Source: Harmonia axyridis (taxonomy: Eukaryota > Arthropoda > Insecta > Coleoptera > Coccinellidae). Taken from it: DNA of 64,000 bases. Where the stretch lies: contig NC_059507.1 in the NCBI RefSeq assembly GCF_914767665.1, forward strand, positions 35,087,270-35,151,269. Direction: 5' to 3'. Shown in pieces: positions 24,901-36,900 of this stretch; positions within the stretch are counted from its first letter, which is position 1; every line of letters begins with the position of its first letter. The notes below the pieces were generated by a model. The model saw nothing but the letters and a program-made list of their open reading frames with translations, did not search any database and was not told the origin of the DNA. Both the position numbers and the translations under genes were made by a program.

Positions 24901-27900
24901 ATATTTTAGGTAGAAAGATCATTGCCTCAAACCCTAATATGCAAATTTTCAGCTCAAAGTTATGATTAGTTTTCCATGAACCCCTAATAGGCCATCCCGG
25001 TGAATCACCCTGTATTTAATCATAATAATTTATATTTAATTGAAATATAGGGCGAAGAATGAATTAGCACTCATTAGAGTCGACATTTCAAACCAGTTTC
25101 ACCTGAAATCTCCTGATTGACATTTAACGCAGAAACAATGAATATCTGCAGAGGGTCCACGGTCTTAGACGAATTGGAAAACAAAGGAAATTCGGATGAC
25201 TTCATTTTGGTAATTAGGAACGCAGCCTGTAGTATGGAAAGCTATGATTAATTGCCATGAAAAAGCACTTTTCGTCGCTGAGCTAACCCCCAGATAAGTC
25301 ACAGAAAAAAGTGCCTTTCTAAGGGGATTATTGTTTGTACAAGGGACGTCCACAAAAAATTAGTTGGAGGAAAAAAAAATTGGGCCAATAACTTTGAAGT
25401 TATTGAATTCTGAAGAATTATTTGAGTTAATGAAGCAATGGACTAGTTTAGTGATGTTGATAATACTATATTTGACACGATAGAATTAAAATATACAGCA
25501 AAACTGATAAATCAGTGAAAAAATTTAGAAAATCCATCAATAAATGACTGAGAAATAGATTCAGCGCGGAACGTCTTTGGTCTCCGACTTGTCTGTGACG
25601 TCACACCACTTGCCTGTGATCGCTACACCATAAATTACGTTTAAATACTTGTCCGCGCCAAGGCTCTCGCGCCGTTTGTAGTTGTACAGTGTAGTTTTAA
25701 CTCGAGTTTTGTTTTTATGTCACCATAATATGGAAGAAGGCTTCGTGAAAGGACAACGTTATTTTTACTCAATAACTTATTTTAAACCAACTTACATCTT
25801 AGTATTTTTATTATCAGAAATAGACAGCTAGTACTGATAGATACTTACATCGAAATGATCTTCACACACATATGAAGTAGTTTTAGGTCCAATTAAGTCA
25901 CGCCTCATTAATTTGCACCACTTCTTCCTTCGATTCATGTCATTTGGTACATGAAAAAACAATTTATTGGGGTTTTTAATTGTCGTGCTTGCACACATAG
26001 GCACAATACAATATTTGTAGGATTTTTTTTTATTTCAGCCATCGTGTAACGAACAAAACACGACACGAACGGCACAAGTGATTGTACACCAATGAATTCG
26101 TAAGCACTCTGCGAATACCAGTCGCCTCGTGTAAGCGGCGTGCCGTCACACACTAGACTATGAAATTATTCTTCCAAGCGCAACTTCAAAGTCCCACAAC
26201 TTTTTCATTTCTAGAGATATTTCAATGATTCTTCCACATTTTTGTTTCATTTTACTTAAATTTTTAGAATTAATCCTTAACAAAAAAATGAAAACTGGTC
26301 CATTGTTGGAATAATAACTGAAAGAAACCTTCTTCAATGACTCAATTTTTACCAATCGATTCCGGAGTGGTTATTTTCCTCACTACCCTCGTACATTCCT
26401 ACCAATCCATTTATGCCGTTATTCCGGGACTCCACCAAACTCGAAGGTCCACGCAGGAGGGGATGATGGAACAGCTGCTGCTAACAGTTTCCAGATCATG
26501 TCTCTCAGCGTTAATGAAAACTCCCCATTACTAAGACGTGATAGCCTACTCCGATAAGCCTTGGCACTTTTAAATGAGGTTCTGAAATCATTCCGCATCT
26601 CAGAAGAATATTACTTTGGAAAATAACCGGTTATTCTCAGCCCTCAAAATTTGCATCTTTTTCTCGGTTGCCTAGCAGTAGATTGAATTTTTGCAGGGTA
26701 TTGATTACGTTTGTGTGGAAATGAAAAATATTTGAATTTACGCTATACTCTATAAAAAGAATGCTTCAAATATGGAGGAACCATAAACATCTTGTTAAAA
26801 ACAAAGTAACTCTGCTATGAGTGGCAAGACTAAGTGATATTGAACAAGTCGAAGAACTTGCACAAAAGGCATCAAGTTGCTTCTTTCCAAATGTTTCAAT
26901 ATACGACACTCTCACATCAGCTAACAGCTTTTTGCTTTTGTGTTTTTTTATCACAAAGTTAGCAGTCTCAACACATGACAAAGAAAAATAATTCATAAAA
27001 GGATTTATCTGTATAGTATACCCAAAGTCACTTGGAGGAAACTATAGAATGAATTTAAAATCAATTGGAATATGCCAGTATATTTCTGATATACAAGGGT
27101 TTTCCAAGTTCCCAGAAATTGATTAGGAACCAAGGAGTATATTGTTACACCAGTTCTTTTGCATAAATTTCAGTCGATTTGGTCACTTTCATTGCTCGAA
27201 ATAGTGCACGTACCTACTGCAGCTTGGCCATTCGGTCGCTCTCATTGTTGGGAGTTGTGCTCATCTCCAACATCTCATCAATAGAACTGATTACTTTCAA
27301 AGTCGATAATGATACGTCGAGTTTTGAAGAAAATTATTTCGCATACTACTGAAGAAAATATTTTTCGTTATCATCAGACAGAATATTTCCATGTTCATCT
27401 AAAATAATTTTGTGCGCTTATACTTTTATGCAACTATCATGTATGTCAGCATAGTTGATAATATTCGTTCCTAGTATAATACAGGTCTGAAATATAAGAT
27501 AATCAAATTAAAACGCAATAGAATAACACAGTATTAATGACGTGACAACGAAAGCTATTCACATCGTGAATTATATGAAAGATTCGACAGCAGAGTTCAA
27601 TAAAATCGTATAAATATTATTTTCAACTCTAGGGTGATCAAACGAACATCTAGACAAGCATTTTGGTGGAGTAGTTTTTTTTTTTAAATCATCTATACCC
27701 TGAAAGAGCTAAGATACGATTGAACTTGAAGCAAATTCTCCTTCAAATAATTCTGGAGGATCAAGTTCATCTTCCTCCCTATGGAATGAGAGTCAAGTTG
27801 CCATATTATTTATCGAAATATGAGACAGCTAAAGAGAACATCCACCGTTGGAATTAACTTCATCTTAAATCGACTAGAGACAAACGACAACGTACGGAAA

Positions 27901-30900
27901 AACAAGACTCGAGGGAGATTAGGGACCCTAGAGGGGAGACTGTAGGTTCTGTCAGCTTCTGCATCTTCCACATCCATCAATAACGGACTCACGACACTTC
28001 GGAAATAATTTTTCTCACTAGCATCCCTTTTTTTAGGATTTATAAGCGTGATTTATAGAAATCCATGATGCACGAATTTGAGAGATTAGAAGAGTAGCTG
28101 GGACAAGTTTTCAGTAATCCAATTTATAAAATATAGATTTCTTTGAGGAATGCTCGAAGAAGACAAAAAAACTGCATCACCCAACAGGAGCTGTTAAAAT
28201 TTTAATTTTTTTTGGTTAGTAATGTGTTTGTCCACCGCTATTATTTATACACTCCCCAACACGTCTCGGCATTGATGCAATAAGATGGTCTATTTCTTCT
28301 TGAGGGATACTATTCCAATCACTTCAATTCTCAGAGCCGCCAAAGTTCGTGGGAACTGTGGTAAATTTCCAAGCCTTCTACCCATGATGTTCCAAACATG
28401 CTCTATGGGCGAAAGATCGGGGGATCTGGGCGGCCATTGTAAAATATTCAAATGGATCGCTTCGAAAAACTAACTCTGGTGACATGAGGTCGGGCATTAT
28501 CTCGTTGAAATATTGGATTTTCGGACCGGTTAAGATAAGGGGGAACATAAGGCTCTACTATTTCTTGAAAGCGCTGTCATGTTACCTCGAATAAAGACTA
28601 AAGGTGGCCTACTTGCATGTGTAATAGCACTCCATACCATAACGCTTACTGTTCGGTGTTCAAGACGCTCAACATCAAACTGAGGTTCACATTTTTCTCC
28701 CCGACGTCGTCTAACCCTTTTTCGACCATCATGTGCACCCAAGGGAATCGAGATTCATCAGAAAAGACGACCTGATGCCATTCCACATTCTAATGTTGAC
28801 GTTCTCTGCACCACTGTAATCGTTGCCGGCGATGCTCAACCGTCAGAGTTAACACAAGATGGTGTCGATAATGCTGCAGTCCAAGAAACCTTATCCGGCG
28901 GTAAACCGTTCGGACAGTTATAGGATGGCCTATTTCTCCTAACTACTCATCAGCCAAAGATCGAGTTGTCGCAAATCGGTCTCTAATGGCCAGAAGTTTT
29001 AGACGTCGATCTTGAACTTCATTTGTGCCTCTTAGACGTCCGGTGTCTACTCTTCTTCGATTTTCGGCATTAACAAACCACGCTTTACCACATCTCTTAA
29101 CAGTAGTTGGATTTCTGTTCGTACTGTAAGCGATTTCTCGTAATGACAACCCTGCCTCCCGTAGACCAATAATTGGACCTCTTTCAAATTCTTTAGCTGG
29201 CGATAAATTCCGCGTACACGTGCTCTAGGCATTTTAGCAGCAACTCAACATCAACTATGAACCTCCTCGAACAGCTGGTCTGTTGTAAAATTTAAAAAAC
29301 TTGCAAAAAATGACTCCAATATTTAAGTAACAAAAATTGTTTACATGAAAAAACCTTAACGATTTTTTTCTCCAAATTCATTTACTACTTGTATATTATT
29401 TATATTTTACCAAAAAAATTAAAATTTAAACAGTTCCTTTTGGGTGTTGCAGTTTCTTTATCAGTTGACAGTTAGTATATCTCTCAGAAAAAAGTTTCGA
29501 GGAAAGCTCTATCAGAATAGACTACATAACTGTTGTGAATATATGATGAAATTGTTATTTATTATGATGTAGTTGCCGCCGTTTATTTTATTCGATGATG
29601 CCACTAAGATGAACCTTGCTCTTATTACAGAGCGATCAAAAAGTTGAAATTTCAGCTCAGTACAAAGTGAAAACTGTCATTATGTCTTCCTTTTCTTTTC
29701 CGATCCCACCCTCAAAACCCAAATACTCGAAGATGCAAACCCAGCTCCCAGCATTGACGTAGTTGATCCGTTCACGTCCCAACCGAAAATGGAGTAATCC
29801 AGGTTACCCTCCTCACGTCCCACTAATAAACTGGGGCATTTATGTGTAGACTGTATTAACTTGAAACTGATGCCAGGCCATTTGTTGCAGGATCTTGTCG
29901 GATAACAAATTGGACTTCATCCATCCCAGGACTTTCATCAAGAACACCCTACTGAAGCGCCTGTAAGTATTTTAGGTTACGTACGCCGGTCTGATGCGTT
30001 CTACAGGACATTCTTTTCTCATGATGATAAAGCAGTGACGACGCCAGTTCTCAAGAATGAGAGGGCTCAGGCGGCTGGGATTTTTCAATGGAGACCAAGA
30101 TTTTTGGGAGAGAATTGAAGCATGAAAGGAAAATAATAGTATATTATTCAACGAGTGGTAATGTAGGTCATAACTCACGCTGATGAAGTTTGTAATTCAT
30201 CAAGTGAGTTATGACCATTACCGCAAGTTGAATGCTATATTTAACCTACGACTATAACAATAAATACTAAAATACAAGAATAGAGAATGAACGTTATTGG
30301 CAAACCCCAAAAGTTATCTATGAACGTCAAAATTGAAGTTCATAGTGACATTCCTCCCCTCAATAACAATAATAGAATGTTCCTTTTCGTCCAATCGAAT
30401 AGAAGCACAGAAGTATAGAAGCACAGAGCCATCTTTTTCGATTTATTATAGTGAGTTATAGCAGTGAGTTATTATAACTCACGCTGTTTGTTAATAGATA
30501 CTATTAATTGCTCAAAAGCAGTTGAATAAGGAAAATATAATTCAATATGAGTAGATAAAAATTATTATATCAATGAATTTGTGCTCACAATATGGCAGCT
30601 CTGAAATTTTTCATTAGAATTAGTACTTTTTCCCTCATTTTCCATTGAATTTCTATTCATTTCTATTTGAATGTCTACATTATACATTTCGACAAATTGA
30701 GATCAAGTAACCTTTTCTTCAAGGTCCATCAAGTTTACCAAAATCATGTTGTATTTTCTTTTATTTCATGCGATTTCAGCAAAAATTTAGAGGGGGCCCA
30801 GGGTTCTCTGGTGCTGATTTCTGAGTTTCGAACCGTTCTGAGCATAAGCAACTAAGCAAGCTCAATTCCAAGGTTGTTCCAAGATTGTTACACAGAATTG

Positions 30901-33900
30901 AAAAATTCCAGAATTTTCAGCCGTGATCTGGTCAATTTTTCACATGATGTCTCGCTAACTATTACGAAAAGCATCTTCGAAGGTTTCTTGGAGGTCGATG
31001 ATTGTAACTCGACGCTGGATTTCTCCTATATGAATGAGAGTTCCGAATCTACTTTCTTAGAAGTGGAGGGGATGAGCCTTATAGCTTCGCCCTCTCCGGC
31101 GAAGAGAGTATAATAGTTATTTATAATACAAGTGCAGAAGGCATTGATATTCTTCCACGAGTTCAAAATTCAAAAACGAGCCACGAAGTGGCGAGTTTTG
31201 GAATGAACGAGTGGTAGAATGAGCCTTCTGTACGAGTATTATACATTATTTTCTCTAATTCATTGCATTTTCATTGAAATTAATGAAATATTTCCATAAA
31301 TATAATTTAGTGATTTTTGCATTGAAAAATGTTGGTTGGCAGAACTAATTTCTTTAAGACAATTTGATGAATTGACAGATAAAGCCGTAGCGGAAAGTTC
31401 GGAGTGCCAACATAGAATAATAAAATATAACCATGAAAACTGTGCGTTTCTGATATATTCTCGCACGATTTTGTTCTACAAGATGTGGAAGAATGAACGG
31501 AATAACCACAGAATTAGAGAAAGATACATCCAGAGAAAACCTTCATTTATATTGAAGAAATCCAGCGTCGAGTTTCAATCACTGACATTCTGAAGACGCT
31601 TATCACAGTTGTAAGCGAATCATCAAATGAAAAATAGGCGATTCTCCGATTAATAGAAATACTATTTCTGTGACCTATGTTTGTAACATTTTTCACAAGA
31701 AAAAAGGATAAGGACATACCTTCAAGGAGAAGTAAACAAGTGTTTCAAAAAGTATTAGGATGAGCAACACTTGAAGGAAACAACAAACAAACGGAGACAA
31801 AAACAGGAACCAGCCACCCATTTGTGTTTTCCGTAGGCAAACAACCAACATCATCATGTCATAACAACCAACATCACCACGTGGGAAGCTAAAGCTACCT
31901 GCGTGACATCCGAGTCCGAATCTTCCAAAAGATTTAAAGCATTCTGGTTTGGAAAAGGCAGAAAAACCACATCTCGTGATTATACAGGTTGTTCCCAAAT
32001 TGTAGGTACAGTGTGTTCCACGTAAGCGGGTCATTGGATTTTGTGGCTTATCCTTTGAGCAATATTGAAAAGTACAAAAAACCAAAAAGTGTAGTACTCG
32101 ATCAAAGTTTCTTTTTACATTTTTCTAAACTGACAGTGGTCCACCAAAATAAATTTTGGAGGAAAGAAGCGGGAACTGTTCCAAAAAATCACCCTGTATA
32201 TTTACATTCAAAATTAGCATCAAATGACAAAAACTTGTAATTGTAATATCTATGCCATATTTGAGTTCAATATCTCATCAAGGGAAGGTGCCAGGAGAAA
32301 AAACTTGGAAAAAATAAAACTGTAACACTCTTCACCTTGAAAAAAATGATCTGAGAAATCTGTCATTTTGTTCGTACCTCCAATTTAGGAAGACCCTGCA
32401 TAAAATTGAGAGAAATACAGTAAAACATGTTTTAGATATTCGAGAAAAAATACACAATAAGTAGATTAACATTAGATGGTCTACAGAAAAGGAAACAATG
32501 AGAATAAAATTAAATGAAAAAAATGATAGATAATCAGAAATAATTAAAGAAGGAGAAAATAATACGAAAAAGAAGATCAATGTAAAAATAGGGATATCGA
32601 AGATTTTCGAAGAAAGTTACGAGGAGGGCTGTGCCACCCCTTGAGGTCGATGAAACAGGGTTGCAACGCCATTTCCGCCGGAAGTGCATAAGTCCCCTTA
32701 TCAGAGGCAGCGCACGTAAATGGGCCAGAGCTGAAATACGTCGTGGGTCGTGTGTTTACATCAAGCGAGCGGAATATAAATTCGTTGACATATAAACTTG
32801 ATACCGGTTCAGATTATTACGGATAGCTATTTTGCCACGGGCGTGATTGGCTATGTTGCGCAGCTGGATGGAGAGGGGATATTTCCCTTTCCAGGGTCCG
32901 GTACGAATCCAGTTTTGAATTTCGCTCGAAGTACGACAAGTAGAATCGTCTTGATGGAACAAAACACTTAATAATGTTTTGAGCTTTCATGATGTCTTAT
33001 GCTGCCGTGTGAATTGAAAATGGCGTATCTGCAAAAAAGCACTTTGGAGATATTTGACTTTCCAGACAAAATGAAAGTCTGTAAAGTCAAATATCTCAAA
33101 AGTGTTTTTTTGCAGCTGCGCCCTTTTCAATTAACAAGGCATTATGCATTCAAAAACATATCTGGGCGTATTTCTAATGAGATGACCGATTTCCTCTTGC
33201 TCATCCCAGGTTATTTGTAAATGGTGTTTTTTTAGGGCTATAGAGCTTTAAATTGCAATAAACAACGATGGATTATTCGATTGACATGAATTTAATTTAT
33301 CCACAAGATAATCTGGTGGCATTACATTTTAAATATGATTTCTCTAATTCTGTGGTTATTCCGTTCATTCTTCCACATCTTGTAGAACAAAATCGTGCGA
33401 GAATATATCAGAAACGCACAGTTTTCATGGTTATATTTTATTATTCTATGTTGGCACTCCGAACTTTCCGCCACGGCTTTATCTGTCAATTCATCAATTT
33501 GCCTTAAAGAAATCAGTTCTGCCAACCAACAATTTTCAATGCAAAAATCACTAAAATATATTTATGGAAATATTTCATTAATGCCAATGAAAATGCAATG
33601 AATTAGAGAAAATAATGTATAATACTCGTACAGAAGGCTCATTCTACCACTCGTTCATTCCAAAACTCGCCACTTCGTGGCTCGTTTTTGAATTTTGAAC
33701 TCGTGGAAGAATATCAATGCCTTCTGCACTTGTATTATAAATAACTATTCTGGCATATGACCGCCACGGCTGGCTCGGATGTAGTCCAATCTGGACGTCC
33801 AATTTTCGATGACTTTTTCCAACATTTGTGGCCGTATATCGGCAATAACACGGCGAATGTTGTCTTCAAAATGGTCAAGGGTTTGTGGCTTATCCGCATA

Positions 33901-36900
33901 GACCAATGACTTTACATAGCCCCACATAAAGTAGTCTAGCGGTGTTAAATCACAAGATCTTGGAGGCCAATTCACAGGTCCAAAACGTGTAATTAGGCGG
34001 TCACCAAACGTGTCTTTCAATGAATCGATTGTGGCACGAGCTGCGTGACATGTAAACCACAGCTCCTGGACATCAAGGTTGTTCAATTCAGGAAGATCTT
34101 GGTTTGCGTGCTTACAAAATCCAACTCGTGCAAGAATTGAAGCCAAACGATCATCAAGTAAGGCGTAGATTCGTCGAATGGGCCCAAAATGAGATTGTCG
34201 TTGTTCCCGATTTCCATAAGCGAATTTCGTTTAGCGATGAAGCGCACTTCTGGTTTAATGGCTATGTCAACAAACAAAACTGTCGCATTTGGAGTGAAGC
34301 TAATCCTCAAGTGTATGTCGAAACACCGTTACATCCAGAAAAACTGACTGTTTGGTGCGCTTTATAGGCTGGTGGATTCATTGGTCTGTACTTCTTCAAA
34401 AACGATGATGGCCAGAACGTTTCAGTCAATGGTGATCGGTATAGAGACATGATTACTAACTTTTTCATTCCTGAATTGAACAACCATAATGTCCAGGAGC
34501 TGTGGTTCCAACAAGACGGTGCAACATGTCACACAGCTCGTGCCACAATCGATTTATTGAAAGACACGTTTGGTGACCGCCTAATTTCACGTTTTGGACC
34601 TGTGAATTGGCCTCCAAGATCTTGTGATTTAACACCGCTAGACTACTTTCTGTGGGGCTATGTAAAGTCATTGGTCTATGCGGATAAGCCACAAACCCTT
34701 GACCATTTGGAAGACAACATTCGCCTTGTTATTGCCGATATACGCCCACAAATGTTGGAAAAAGTCATCGAAAATTGGACGTCAAGATTGGACTACATCC
34801 GAGCCAGCCGTGGCGGTCATATGCCAGAAATCATATTTAAAATGTAATGCCACAAGATTATCTTGCGGATAAATAAAATTCATGTCAATCGAATAATCCA
34901 TCGTTGTTTTATTGCAATTTAAAGTTCTATAGCTCTAAAAAAAACACCCTTTGTATTACAGGTCTAGAATATAGGATTAGGAAATTATAACTGAGTGGAA
35001 TAAAATAGTAACATCAATGATTTTGCGGCATGAGATCAAACGAACATCTGGACAAGCGATAGCCATAGAGTAGTTTAAGTAAAATTGGAAAAAATATGAA
35101 AACTTCATGGGGTAGTAATAGAAAAATTGAAATATCTCTGGTGTGACAAGCATCAAAAAACGATGAATACCTCCGAAAAGCGGGTCGTAAACGTAACCCA
35201 CATTTCAAAGTTGATCTGGGAACGAGTTCAAACACCTCTTTGTAGGAAACGGAACGCGGAGAAACAAGAATTGAAAAAAAGGCGCCACAATTTCCATCGA
35301 AATAAGTTTTGTGCCATCCGAGGCTGCAGCAGTTTAGCATCTTATTAGGTGTCAGAGCGAGTGCGCCACATAAATTCAGGCCAGCATCCCGGCGCGCGTA
35401 AAAATGGACCCTATTAGAGTCCGGAAACTTTTTAATTCTCTCCGTGATTTCAATTTATTCCGAACGGATCTAGTCGGTGCATCTGACTTACGGATTCCAA
35501 CATGGCGGGATTAAGACGGTGGATTCCGGTCCTTTTGGATTCGTTTTTTGCGACTAGTCCGACTCTGTAAAGGAGGCAGCAGGAGATTGGATTTTTGAGC
35601 GGTTTTTTCCCAAATTGATCGCTCTATCATTTCGTCACTTGATATGTTAGTTTCGATGTATGGATCTGAATGTATCTGCTTATGTGTATAGTTATTAATA
35701 ACAAAATAGGGTTTATAAATAATCATTGAAGGATGATTAACCAGGGCCGGCGCGAGCAATTTTGACGCCTGAATGAAATAATTTTCGGCGTCTCTATTTC
35801 AAAAGTATCAATAAGAACATGATCTTCCTCATAAACACCTCTCCCCCCTAAAAAAAAAAAAACTCTTGCTCCGATCATATAATATACAGGGTGTCCCGTA
35901 AAGACCACGTCAAACCGAGGGAGAATGTAGATCAAAGGATAACCCACCTGCTATGACAAAATTCCCATTATGAAAGTCTTACCGTTTTCGAGATAATTTT
36001 TTTTTTTGAAAATAATAAATTTTTGCCCTTTCAATAGTTTTGTCCTTGCGGTTGGTACAATTTTACACCTTTTTGGTTGATTTTTTCTATAAACTATTGA
36101 TGAAGAATGATTTTAACGTTCACATTGAAAACATCCTCCATCCCTTAAAGGGTGGCCATGAGAAATATTTTTATTGGAAATTTTGGTAGTGGATTATTTT
36201 GTTCATGAAGTTTAGCCCATCGTAGTGGAACCAAAATGTACTGAGCTACTGCTGAACATTACACCAATAAATTGTCTATTTGATAGTGGTTTCAAGAAGG
36301 TATCACACAAGTCATTTGTTATTCAAAGAAAAAAGATATGATTGTTTTTATCCAAATGGGTACGTTCCTGGCAAAATCAAGTTTGTCAATTTCTTAAATA
36401 ATAATAATTTCTTACATAACCTGATTTTGTCAGAAATGTACCCATTTGGATAAAAACAGCCATATCTTTTTTCTTTAAATAACTAATGACTTGTGTGATA
36501 CCTTTTTGAAATCACTATAAAATAGACAATTTATTGGTGTAATGTGCAGCAGAAGTTCGGTACATTTTGGTTCCACTACGATGGGCTAAACTTCATTAAC
36601 AAAATAATCCACTACCAAAATTTCCAATAAAAATATTTCTCATAGCCCCCCTTAAAATATTCGTAGGATGTTTTTAATGTAAAGGTTAAAATCATTCTTC
36701 AGCAATATTTTACTGCAAAAATTAACCAAAAAGGTGTAAAATTGTACCAACCGTAAGGACACAACTATTGAAAGGGGCAAAAATTCATTATTTTCCAAAA
36801 AAAAAAAAATTTCATAATGGGAATTTTGTCAAAGCAGGTGGTTTATCCTTTGATCTACATTCTCCCTCGGTTTGACGTGGTCTTTACGGGACACCCTGTA

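Larger units (their letters stand above)
33220..34951. mobile_element. Mariner-like element, copy G, fold-back with two 3' ends and a nested repeat
   Basis: The left flank is TA (33218-33219) and the right flank is TG (a changed TA). Positions 33220-34096 are in minus orientation, then at 34097 the sequence switches to plus orientation and runs to a second 3' end at 34951. The 5' end is absent. A 405 bp R1 repeat sits inside the left arm. The plus arm retains about 130 bp of transposase upstream of SDEAHFW that no other copy here has. Confidence 0.9.
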
